From: a virus | DNA length: 27,269 nucleotides | Reading direction: 5' to 3' (one strand) | IMG/VR virus record: IMGVR_UViG_3300009104_000100 | Span: 1-27,269 of that record | Part shown: one piece after another, positions 1-4,817 of the stretch | Layout: every line of letters starts with the position of its first letter | Position numbering within the stretch: the first letter of the stretch is position 1 | Program-made: the position numbers and the translations under genes | The notes under the pieces: generated by a model | Told to the model about the DNA's origin: nothing | The model's input: only the letters and a program-made list of their open reading frames with translations | Database searches by the model: none

Positions 1-38
1 AAAATAATTTTTCCGTTTGCTCTTTTTGTTGTTGCCAT
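1..38 (-). CDS. Partial CDS (N-terminus), unknown product
   Basis: The start of a leftward gene that runs off the window. Only the first twelve residues are visible (MATTKRANGKII). The start is chosen because the ATG is preceded at the usual distance by the same AACAAGGGGAAAT ribosome-binding sequence that precedes most other genes in this leftward block. No function can be inferred from so short a piece; it mainly shows that the block of small minus-strand genes continues beyond the left edge. Confidence 0.7.
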   Translation of the reverse strand, partial: MATTKRANGKII

Positions 39-74
39 TTTTATTTCCCCTTGTTTTAAGTTGTGGTTTAAACT
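39..74 (-). repeat. Intergenic cassette copy 1 (RBS plus GTTTAAAC)
   Basis: Read leftward it begins with GTTTAAAC (66-73) and ends with AAAACAAGGGG followed by AAAT next to the ATG at 38. It is one copy of the repeated intergenic sequence of the minus-strand block. This copy and the one at 546-580 share a slightly different middle (CACAACTTAAAAC) from the other copies. Confidence 0.85.
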
Positions 75-99
75 AAATTTTATTTTTTTTATTTTCCTC

Positions 100-351
100 T
101 TAGCAAATTGTGAATTCGGAAATCCAAACAATAGTTTTATATTTTTCAGCCCAGAATTGATCGTTATGTTTTACCCACGGGCCAAAATCTTTTAGGGCTC
201 CATCTTTGTTAGGGTCTTTATTTCCGGCGCATAAATAATTATCCCCTACTAAATAAACAGCCCGGGATGTTCCTTCTATATAATATCTATACTCTTTTAA
301 TTCGTTGTACTCAAAACCAATGGCTCCAGCGATTGCAGCTATTGAACTCAT
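100..351 (-). CDS. Hypothetical protein, 83 aa
   Basis: A small leftward gene of unknown function. The ATG overlaps the TGA stop of the gene upstream (348-545) as ATGA, which suggests translational coupling, and GGAGG lies 8 nt before the start. It is the only gene of this block besides 784-873 that uses an ordinary or shared Shine-Dalgarno instead of a full cassette. The first residues (MSSIAAIAGAIGFEYNE) are Ala/Ile/Gly-rich, while the rest is polar and aromatic with two cysteines; I see no clear membrane span or catalytic motif. No family recognised. Confidence 0.75.
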   Translation of the reverse strand: MSSIAAIAGAIGFEYNELKEYRYYIEGTSRAVYLVGDNYLCAGNKDPNKDGALKDFGPWVKHNDQFWAEKYKTIVWISEFTIC

Positions 352-545
352 TGTTTATCCTCCGGATCAAAAGTTTTAAAAGTTACATTTCGCAATTCTT
401 TAACACAAAACTTATCCATCAACGCATAGCATAAATTAACAGCCCATTCCGCTTTTTCACCGTACTTCATTGCATCACCCGCATACGTTACAAGACAACG
501 GTGAACCCATTCGGATTGTTTGTCTGTTAATGTTACGGTTCTCAT
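348..545 (-). CDS. Hypothetical protein, 65 aa
   Basis: A small leftward gene, first of a coupled pair with 100-351 (4-nt ATGA overlap). Its ATG sits directly downstream of a full cassette copy (546-580). The 65 residues look helical and mixed-charge, with two cysteines; no motif is recognised. It is real mainly because of its cassette RBS and its coupling to the next gene; its role is unknown. Confidence 0.75.
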   Translation of the reverse strand: MRTVTLTDKQSEWVHRCLVTYAGDAMKYGEKAEWAVNLCYALMDKFCVKELRNVTFKTFDPEDKQ

Positions 546-580
546 TTTTATTCCCCTTGTTTTAAGTTGTGGTTTAAACT
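546..580 (-). repeat. Intergenic cassette copy 2 (RBS plus GTTTAAAC)
   Basis: GTTTAAAC at 572-579 and the AACAAGGGGAAT ribosome-binding core just before the ATG at 545. Nearly identical to copy 1 at 39-74 over the whole length. Confidence 0.85.
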
Positions 581-587
581 AAAGTTT

Positions 588-668
588 TTATAAACATAAT
601 CCGAGGACTATTATTAGTCCCAAAAGCGCAAAAAGGATTAAGTCAATTATTAATTCTTTTAAATCCAT
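588..668 (-). CDS. Single-span membrane peptide, 26 aa
   Basis: A very small leftward gene: MDLKELIIDLILF followed by ALLGLIIVLGLCL. Except for a short charged N-terminus it is one continuous hydrophobic stretch of about 20 residues, so it should insert in the inner membrane. It has its own Shine-Dalgarno (TGAGGATTATAAC before the ATG) instead of the cassette RBS. Its stop lies 7 bp from the next cassette. Tiny membrane peptides in phages can act on host membrane proteins or in lysis, but nothing here shows which. I judge it real from the RBS, tight spacing and composition. Confidence 0.6.
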   Translation of the reverse strand: MDLKELIIDLILFALLGLIIVLGLCL

Positions 669-703
669 GTTATAATCCTCAAAGTAAATGGGCGGTTTTC
701 AAG

Positions 704-716
704 TTTCCCCTTGTTT
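704..716 (-). repeat. Cassette remnant (RBS core only)
   Basis: The core AAACAAGGGGAAA is present, but the next leftward ATG is about 36 nt away and already has its own Shine-Dalgarno. The GTTTAAAC end is degraded (GTTTATAA at 723-730). It looks like a cassette whose gene has been lost or replaced. Confidence 0.5.
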
Positions 717-748
717 CCGCTCGTTTATAAAAATCTATTCGGTTTTTG

Positions 749-785
749 ATCCGGCTTTCATTTCCACATGGGGCCGGATTTTTTT
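749..785 (+). terminator. Rho-independent terminator, rightward
   Basis: The stem ATCCGGC (749-755) pairs with GCCGGAT (773-779) and is followed by seven Ts (779-785). The T-tract is on the plus strand, so it would stop rightward transcripts, which are antisense to the gene block here. Read leftward, the stem is preceded by As and followed by CAAAAACC, a poor terminator. Confidence 0.6.
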
Positions 786-873
786 ATATTTTGCCTTTAA
801 TGATTAAAATGGCTGTACCTATGCCAAAAATCAATATTAAATGGATTGCTAAAATAAATTTAAATATATTCAT
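784..873 (-). CDS. Single-span membrane peptide, 29 aa
   Basis: A leftward gene whose ATG overlaps the TGA of the upstream gene (870-1070) as ATGA, with GGGGAAATGA providing the ribosome-binding site inside the upstream gene's end. The product has a basic N-terminus (MNIFK), about 20 hydrophobic residues (FILAIHLILIFGIGTAILII) and a KGKI tail, a typical single transmembrane segment. Together with the 26-aa peptide at 588-668 it makes two membrane peptides within 300 bp. Function unknown. Confidence 0.6.
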   Translation of the reverse strand: MNIFKFILAIHLILIFGIGTAILIIKGKI

Positions 874-1070
874 TTCATTTCCCCTTTTTCTTTTTCAAAT
901 TTTTTCAAACAATATTCACTGCAAAAACATTCTTCTTTGTTGATTGAATTTCGATTGAAGTAATAATGTTTATCAGCGTATATTTGAACGTTGCAATCGT
1001 ACTGGTAACACGTATCAAATAGCGCATTATGATTATTCATTAATTCTGTTCCGATATCTTTAATTTTCAT
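870..1070 (-). CDS. Cysteine-rich small protein, 66 aa, possible zinc-binding
   Basis: A leftward gene behind a full cassette (1071-1109). It has cysteines at 21, 26, 48, 50 and 54; the last three form ECFCSEYCLKKFEKE, which resembles the C-x-C-x3-C-x3-F end of small treble-clef (MYM/FCS-like) zinc fingers. The first pair, CYQYDC, could supply the other ligands. This points to a small metal-bound fold, perhaps for protein or nucleic acid contact, but the family is not certain. It is coupled to the membrane peptide downstream. Confidence 0.7.
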   Translation of the reverse strand: MKIKDIGTELMNNHNALFDTCYQYDCNVQIYADKHYYFNRNSINKEECFCSEYCLKKFEKEKGEMK

Positions 1071-1109
1071 TTCATTTCCCCTTGTTAGATTAAAAGTTGA
1101 GTTTAAACT
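1071..1109 (-). repeat. Intergenic cassette copy 3 (RBS plus GTTTAAAC)
   Basis: GTTTAAAC at 1101-1108, CTCAACTTTTAATC in the middle, and AACAAGGGGAAATGAA before the ATG at 1070. One of the longer copies. Confidence 0.9.
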
Positions 1110-1119
1110 ACATTATTTT

Positions 1120-1464
1120 TTAAATAAAATACTCGCAAGAAGTTATTGGATAGTGCTTTTCATATTCATATAAGTATTTATAAAGATCATTTGTTTCTTC
1201 CGGCGAAAATATTTTTTTCCCAACTCCAACTTCCCCTAAATAATAGGGGTTTTTTTTCCCTATTTTCGCTGCCTTAAAAGCTTGTTCTACTGTTTCATAA
1301 TCTTTGCGCCCGAATTTAGTAAAGGTAAAAACAAAACCGTCTTTAGTTTGTTTCCAACTCTTATATCGATATACATCTCCATATTTTTTTTCCACTAACA
1401 CAACTTTATAATATTCATTTCCCCCATGACTGTTTTTAGAATATTTAATTTTGCAGAATTTCAT
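1120..1464 (-). CDS. Hypothetical protein, 114 aa
   Basis: A leftward gene behind a cassette (1465-1501). The product is rich in Lys, Tyr and Phe. Its first half (KYSKNSHGGNEYYKVVLVEK, then YRYKSWKQTKDGFVFTFTKFG) looks like a small beta-rich fold, followed by a helical part. No known motif and no cysteine cluster. A modification or single-strand-binding-like fold cannot be excluded, but there is no real evidence for it. Confidence 0.75.
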   Translation of the reverse strand: MKFCKIKYSKNSHGGNEYYKVVLVEKKYGDVYRYKSWKQTKDGFVFTFTKFGRKDYETVEQAFKAAKIGKKNPYYLGEVGVGKKIFSPEETNDLYKYLYEYEKHYPITSCEYFI

Positions 1465-1501
1465 TTTATTTCCCCTTGTTAAGTTAAAGTTGAGTTTAAA
1501 A
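1465..1501 (-). repeat. Intergenic cassette copy 4
   Basis: Same layout as copies 9 and 10, except that the palindrome has decayed to GTTTAAAA (1494-1501), where it merges with the stop codon of the upstream gene (1496-1498). The RBS core AACAAGGGGAAATAAA precedes the ATG at 1464. Confidence 0.85.
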
Positions 1502-1792
1502 TTTACCTCTTATTTTTAGATAATATTGTTTATGTGTTTCTGGAAATTCTTTTTTAAATCGTTTAATACATTTTGATATATAACCTTTAAAAATTGGATA
1601 TGAATCAATTGGGTTGGAATTATATCCTTTTTCCTCAATATAATTTCTTAGTTCGGTATGGGTGCATCTTTGCACCGGGTCCACGTTTTGAACATTTTCT
1701 TCAATATGTAAAGTTCTATATTTAAATTTTTGATAAACCTTTTCCATTATTTCTTTTTTGTCTTTTGCAGTAAGTTTTGACAAAGATTTCAT
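1496..1792 (-). CDS. Hypothetical protein, 98 aa, basic
   Basis: A leftward gene with a shortened cassette (1793-1822) before its ATG. The protein is lysine-rich and mostly helical. A central segment (THTELRNYIEEKGYNSNPID) followed by KCIKRFKKEFPETHK has the look of a small DNA-binding or helix-turn-helix-like protein, but I do not recognise a family. Its stop codon lies inside the palindrome of the next cassette, so gene end and cassette are fused. Confidence 0.75.
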   Translation of the reverse strand: MKSLSKLTAKDKKEIMEKVYQKFKYRTLHIEENVQNVDPVQRCTHTELRNYIEEKGYNSNPIDSYPIFKGYISKCIKRFKKEFPETHKQYYLKIRGKF

Positions 1793-1822
1793 TTTTCCCC
1801 TTGTTTTTTTGTTGTTTGAACT
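1793..1822 (-). repeat. Intergenic cassette copy 5, degenerate
   Basis: RBS core AACAAGGGGAAAA before the ATG at 1792. The palindrome is altered to GTTCAAAC (leftward reading of 1814-1821), and the middle is replaced by an A-rich stretch. Confidence 0.75.
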
Positions 1823-1828
1823 AAAATT

Positions 1829-2176
1829 TTAACCTCCCGGCAATAAGAACTTTATTTTATTTAAGTGCTTATAGTACGGATTAATATTTTTATACATCCA
1901 TTCATTATGTTTAAAATTTAAATGTCCGTTTTTATTTCTATGTTTCAATATGGTTTTAACGGCCTTGACTTCTTGTGTTGTTCCATACAACTCCGCTAAT
2001 AGTAAATAGTTTTCCGTATGTGCATTTATGTCCTCATTTTCTTCATACTTTTTTAATGCTTCTTCCCGTATTCGATGATATGGGGTTAATGTGTTGGTGT
2101 ATTTATAAAATTTCACGTTTTCTTTTTTCCAGTATTCTAGCCTTCTCTTTTCTTCAACTTTTTGTTTTAAATCCAT
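1829..2176 (-). CDS. Hypothetical protein, 115 aa
   Basis: A leftward gene, first downstream of the promoter at 2206-2234, with the RBS core (ACAAGGGGAAATGAA) directly before the ATG. The product is strongly charged, with Lys/Glu-rich helices in the first half (MDLKQKVEEKRRLEYWKKEN) and Asn/His/Tyr-rich sequence later (HRNKNGHLNFKHNEWMYKN). That second part recalls a small HNH- or homing-type segment in composition only; I do not see a complete catalytic motif. Function unknown. Confidence 0.75.
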   Translation of the reverse strand: MDLKQKVEEKRRLEYWKKENVKFYKYTNTLTPYHRIREEALKKYEENEDINAHTENYLLLAELYGTTQEVKAVKTILKHRNKNGHLNFKHNEWMYKNINPYYKHLNKIKFLLPGG

Positions 2177-2201
2177 TTCATTTCCCCTTGTTTAAGTTTT
2201 T
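2177..2201 (-). repeat. Truncated cassette (RBS half) copy 6
   Basis: It carries the RBS half (AACTTAAACAAGGGGAAAT) but not the GTTTAAAC end. In its place sits the promoter at 2206-2234. The same swap is seen upstream of the SprT-like gene. Confidence 0.75.
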
Positions 2202-2205
2202 TTAC

Positions 2206-2234
2206 ATTTAAGCATATATATTATATTCTGTCAA
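2206..2234 (-). promoter_or_regulatory. Sigma70-type promoter, leftward
   Basis: A perfect −35 box TTGACA (2234-2229), a 17-nt AT-rich spacer ending in TGC (extended −10 feature) and a −10 box TTAAAT (2211-2206). It lies between the stop of the 53-aa gene and the gene at 1829-2176, so it would start transcription of the distal part of the leftward block. Confidence 0.7.
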
Positions 2235-2257
2235 TAAAATATTACAATATATTATAT

Positions 2258-2419
2258 TTAAAATAAATGTTTTTCTTCCCATTCCCGTTGTTCCTGTTTT
2301 TCTTGATCCCTTTTAACCTTGTCTTCATAAGTAACAATTTCCCTATGGTCAAAAGCATAAGCTAACATTTCTAAAAATGTATATTGCTTTTCCGGTGCTT
2401 TTTTTTCTTTGCGCTTCAT
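2258..2419 (-). CDS. Hypothetical protein, 53 aa, highly charged
   Basis: A leftward gene of 53 codons starting at the ATG behind a full cassette (2420-2458). The product begins MKRKEKKAPEKQYTFLEMLA and ends in a charged helix (KVKRDQEKQEQREWEEKHLF). The central LEMLAYAFDHREIVTYEDK could be a short amphipathic helix pair. It probably forms an extended helix or coiled coil and may act through binding a partner; no family is recognised. The promoter for the next genes lies 25 bp past its stop. Confidence 0.7.
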   Translation of the reverse strand: MKRKEKKAPEKQYTFLEMLAYAFDHREIVTYEDKVKRDQEKQEQREWEEKHLF

Positions 2420-2458
2420 TTTATTTCCCCTTGTTAAGTTAAAAGTTGAGTTTAAACT
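2420..2458 (-). repeat. Intergenic cassette copy 7 (full length)
   Basis: GTTTAAAC at 2450-2457, CTCAACTTTTAACTTAAC in the middle and AAGGGGAAATAAA before the ATG at 2419. Almost identical to copy 8. Confidence 0.9.
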
Positions 2459-2462
2459 TCAA

Positions 2463-2810
2463 TTAATAATTTGGTGAATAAGAAACTGTCGCAATATATT
2501 CATTATTTTTTCTGTTTGTCGGTTTTTTTAGATCGACTAATCCACCAAAAAAACATCCACAGCAATCATGCTGACAGGAACAACTTCTTTCAAAATAATC
2601 CCTCAAAACCTTAAACAATGTTTTTTTGCTCGTTCTCATATTGGTTTTAATTCTTAAAATATTTATATATGAATCGTATTCTGTATTTTGTTTTTCTTTT
2701 TCGGATAAAATCCTAAAACTCCAATTAAAATATTCCCAATCATCCAAATAGGCATAATCATGATTATATTTATTTGAAATATTACATCGAGCCTCAATCC
2801 ACTTTTTCAT
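2463..2810 (-). CDS. Cysteine-rich phage protein, 115 aa
   Basis: A leftward gene with a full cassette before it (2811-2849). Its hallmark is the cluster SCSCQHDCCGCFFGG, with Cys 77, 79, 83, 84, 86 and His 81, preceded by YFER. From memory, similar short CxCxHxCC segments occur in hypothetical proteins of phages and large plasmids, often near the other two conserved small genes found here (2854 and 3378). The cluster suggests zinc or another metal, and the C-terminal part (YIATVSYSPNY) looks like a beta strand. Biochemical role unknown. Confidence 0.75.
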   Translation of the reverse strand: MKKWIEARCNISNKYNHDYAYLDDWEYFNWSFRILSEKEKQNTEYDSYINILRIKTNMRTSKKTLFKVLRDYFERSCSCQHDCCGCFFGGLVDLKKPTNRKNNEYIATVSYSPNY

Positions 2811-2849
2811 ATTATTTCCCCTTGTTAAGTTAAAAGTTGAGTTTAAACT
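2811..2849 (-). repeat. Intergenic cassette copy 8 (full length)
   Basis: GTTTAAAC at 2841-2848 and AACAAGGGGAAATAAT before the ATG at 2810. The middle (CTCAACTTTTAACTT) is the same as in copy 7. Confidence 0.9.
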
Positions 2850-2853
2850 TCAA

Positions 2854-3333
2854 TTAAAATGTCCCGGTTATCCATTCCCCGGTTGGTGTTTCTGGCATTT
2901 CATTATGTCGGGCCTTGAAAATAGAAACCCTATGTTCTTGGCACATTTCAACTCTTTCAGAAATAGAAGCATTTCCCCAATACTCATAAGCTTCATTAAA
3001 TTCCAATTCTGATAAATGTTCCTCATTAACTACCGGATAATCCATTAAATCTTTTTCTATTTTTTCGGCTTCTTTAAATTCCTTTGTTCCTTTTTTAACC
3101 GCTATAATTTCCCACCACCCACAGCCCCAATGTCCAAACCTATGAACCTGAACGTTTTCAGATTCGCCGCCTAACATTTCCAAACCTGATATAAAATTGG
3201 ATCGAGTAACTACGTTACAATCCCGGGTTTGTGTTAGGAACCCATAAAGATCCTTAAAATCAGTTGAGCCCATGTAATTAGATAATGAATCAAACCCGCT
3301 CGGGTTTTTTACTGTTTCGATTAATGGCTTCAT
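2854..3333 (-). CDS. Conserved phage hypothetical protein, 159 aa
   Basis: A leftward gene behind a perfect cassette copy (3334-3371). It contains NFISGLEMLGGESENVQVHR followed by FGHWGCGWWEIIAV (residues 64-78). From memory, a motif of the form HRFGHWxCGWxE recurs in small uncharacterised phage and plasmid proteins. The conserved His, Trp and Cys residues could make a binding pocket. The C-terminal third is acidic and helical. Function unknown, but this is likely one of the better conserved members of the block. Confidence 0.8.
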   Translation of the reverse strand: MKPLIETVKNPSGFDSLSNYMGSTDFKDLYGFLTQTRDCNVVTRSNFISGLEMLGGESENVQVHRFGHWGCGWWEIIAVKKGTKEFKEAEKIEKDLMDYPVVNEEHLSELEFNEAYEYWGNASISERVEMCQEHRVSIFKARHNEMPETPTGEWITGTF

Positions 3334-3371
3334 TTCATTTCCCCTTGTTAAGTTAAAGTTGAGTTTAAACT
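3334..3371 (-). repeat. Intergenic cassette copy 9 (full length)
   Basis: GTTTAAAC at 3363-3370, CTCAACTTTAACTTAAC in the middle, AAGGGGAAATGAA before the ATG at 3333. All 38 bases match copy 10 at 3621-3658 exactly. Confidence 0.92.
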
Positions 3372-3377
3372 AAAATT

Positions 3378-3620
3378 TTATTTTTTCCAGATTGCACCCA
3401 TTTCCTCATAAGTTCTAAAACTTAAAAGATACCCCCGCTTGTTTCTTGGCTTGTTGCAGCAAATATTTATATATTTCATTTCAGATCTTGATCGAGCATT
3501 GCGTTCTATCGTTTCGGCTTGTTCAAAATTTTCACATTCAATAATAAATTTATTAATTTTATCTTTTGCATACCCCCAACCGCTCATAAATTTATCAGTC
3601 ATAGAAACGTAATATTTCAT
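3378..3620 (-). CDS. Conserved phage hypothetical protein, 80 aa (TDKFMSGWG type)
   Basis: A leftward gene behind a cassette identical to copy 9. It begins MKYYVSMTDKFMSGWGYAKD. From memory, the motif TDKFMSGWGxA near the N-terminus marks a widespread family of uncharacterised small proteins of phages and plasmids. Later comes CENFEQAETIERNARSRSEM, also a recurring pattern of the family, in which a helix carries the residue pairs A-x-x-x-x-x-N-A and R-x-x-M-K. No catalytic activity is known to me for it. Confidence 0.82.
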   Translation of the reverse strand: MKYYVSMTDKFMSGWGYAKDKINKFIIECENFEQAETIERNARSRSEMKYINICCNKPRNKRGYLLSFRTYEEMGAIWKK

Positions 3621-3658
3621 TTCATTTCCCCTTGTTAAGTTAAAGTTGAGTTTAAACT
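3621..3658 (-). repeat. Intergenic cassette copy 10 (full length)
   Basis: Identical to copy 9 over 38 bp. GTTTAAAC occupies 3650-3657 and overlaps by one base the TAG stop (3657-3659) of the upstream gene. Confidence 0.92.
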
Positions 3659-3938
3659 ATTCTTTAGGCCAGTTATCTTTGTTGGAAAGTTCTTCGGAAT
3701 AAATCTTTAATGTTTTTGGCAGCCATTCTTGAAACCTTTTTAATGTGTTTGGTACTACTAAATATTTATAACGTGATATTCCGGAATATGGATCGCTACT
3801 CATAAAACTAAGTGGTTTTCTTCTTATATAAACTTTAGCCATTAACCATGTTGCACCTTCTACACATTCAATATTATGTTCCTTTAAAACTGTTTCCATG
3901 TAATCCATTAATATTTGTTTTTCTGTTTTAAGCTTCAT
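3657..3938 (-). CDS. Hypothetical protein, 93 aa
   Basis: A leftward gene. The ATG at 3938 is preferred over the upstream ATG at 3974, because the RBS core AACAAGGGGAAATAAT lies directly before it, while the upstream start would translate the cassette itself. The product starts MKLKTEKQILMDYMETVLKE and includes WLMAKVYIRRKPLSFMSSDP. It looks like a compact alpha/beta protein with no recognised motif. Confidence 0.75.
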   Translation of the reverse strand: MKLKTEKQILMDYMETVLKEHNIECVEGATWLMAKVYIRRKPLSFMSSDPYSGISRYKYLVVPNTLKRFQEWLPKTLKIYSEELSNKDNWPKE

Positions 3939-3969
3939 ATTATTTCCCCTTGTTAAGTTAAAAAAAACT
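3939..3969 (-). repeat. Intergenic cassette copy 11, degenerate
   Basis: RBS half intact (AACTTAACAAGGGGAAAT), but the upstream half is replaced by a T-rich stretch (TAGTTTTTTTT, leftward) and has no GTTTAAAC. Confidence 0.75.
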
Positions 3970-3990
3970 ACCATTAAAACCTTAATCAGA

Positions 3991-4011
3991 TTGCCGGGTT
4001 AACCCCGGCAA
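3991..4011 (-). terminator. Hairpin after the SprT-like gene, possible terminator
   Basis: TTGCCGGG (3991-3998) and CCCGGCAA (4004-4011) form an 8-bp GC-rich stem with a 5-nt loop, 13 nt past the stop of the SprT-like gene. No U-run follows immediately in the leftward direction; T-rich tracts appear about 11 and 20 nt later. It may attenuate or protect the transcript instead of fully ending it. Confidence 0.45.
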
Positions 4012-4024
4012 CCTTGTTAAAGTT

Positions 4025-4744
4025 TTAAGCCGGGATAAAATCATTTCCACAGTTGTTACAGGTTGCATTGAAGCTAGAAACCGCAACCCTTACATTAGTG
4101 CAGCCACAGGACCATTTTTTCATCTTGCTACCATTTCCGGAACCCCGGCCTTTTTTGCCAGAATTAGGGGCCATTTTTCCGGTTGGGGTTTTTGGTATAT
4201 CTTCGGGATCAGGAATAAAATTTCCACGTTGAAATTCAAATTCTGATTCGCTTACCTTTTCGGCTAAAGCTTGCAAGGCAAAATGTGATTTTCCAAAAGG
4301 TGCGATTGCAGTTCCGGACCAACCGTCTTTTCTTTCCCAATTATCGAGCCCGATTTTTTCACATTCTTTCCCAAACGTTTTTTTCTGGTGATAACCATTG
4401 GATGGGGTTACATCTAAAATTCCATTTTGTAAGTTTTTAAGATGAACCATTTCATGCAACAACGTGGCCCATCTTTCAAAACGGTTTCTCTTTAAATAAT
4501 TTGCAGTCAAGTTTAATTCTCTTTTTGCATTTTGCTTTTCACCGTTAACCCAAACTGGTAAAACAGAAACCCAACCGTATGTTCCGGCATCGGCTTGAAT
4601 AGTGATTGCGGGCCTTTTCAATTTTCCTCCAAACAATTCAACGTTGAAATGATCGAAAGCAATCTCTGTTAATTCTGTTAATCTTGAAACGTTACATTTT
4701 TTTATTTCAGGTTCCGGAATTGAAAATTTACCTTTTAATTTCAT
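4025..4744 (-). CDS. SprT-like zinc metalloprotease
   Basis: A leftward gene of 239 codons, first after the promoter at 4789-4817, with ACAAGGGGAAAC before the ATG. The HExxH zinc site is LLHEMVHLKN (His97, Glu98, His101), and His119 in SNGYHQKKTFGKE is the likely third ligand. These match the SprT-like domain (family of SprT and Spartan). The C-terminus ends with a zinc ribbon, CGC ... CNNC (Cys213, 215, 229, 232). A Gly/Ser/Lys-rich linker joins the two. Spartan-type proteases cut proteins crosslinked to DNA; whether the phage enzyme does this or cleaves a host factor is not known. It is the only gene of the leftward block with a clear enzyme family. Confidence 0.9.
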   Translation of the reverse strand: MKLKGKFSIPEPEIKKCNVSRLTELTEIAFDHFNVELFGGKLKRPAITIQADAGTYGWVSVLPVWVNGEKQNAKRELNLTANYLKRNRFERWATLLHEMVHLKNLQNGILDVTPSNGYHQKKTFGKECEKIGLDNWERKDGWSGTAIAPFGKSHFALQALAEKVSESEFEFQRGNFIPDPEDIPKTPTGKMAPNSGKKGRGSGNGSKMKKWSCGCTNVRVAVSSFNATCNNCGNDFIPA

Positions 4745-4763
4745 TTTGTTTCCCCTTGTTTAT
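4745..4763 (-). repeat. Truncated cassette (RBS half) copy 12
   Basis: Only the RBS half (AACAAGGGGAAACAAA) is kept before the ATG at 4744; the distal half is replaced by promoter DNA. Confidence 0.7.
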
Positions 4764-4788
4764 AAAAAAATAATTATTCATATATTAG

Positions 4789-4817
4789 AATATAATGGAA
4801 TATATTATAATTGTCAA
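4789..4817 (-). promoter_or_regulatory. Strong sigma70-type promoter, leftward
   Basis: TTGACA (4817-4812), a 17-nt spacer and TATATT (4794-4789), close to the bacterial consensus. It lies 45 bp before the SprT-like start and should be the main leftward promoter for the small-gene block. The consensus quality suggests use of host RNA polymerase, as for early phage genes. Confidence 0.8.

Noticed and set aside
734-764. A leftward 8-codon frame (MKAGSKTE) inside the terminator hairpin
   Set aside because: Too short, with no clear ribosome-binding site of its own; probably chance.
746-943. A rightward 65-codon frame
   Set aside because: It lies across the rightward terminator and opposite two leftward genes that have ribosome-binding sites and tight coupling.
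39-3969. The regularly repeated sequences as a CRISPR array
   Set aside because: Spacing follows gene length (roughly 100-500 bp), repeats contain ribosome-binding sites and the 'spacers' are open reading frames.
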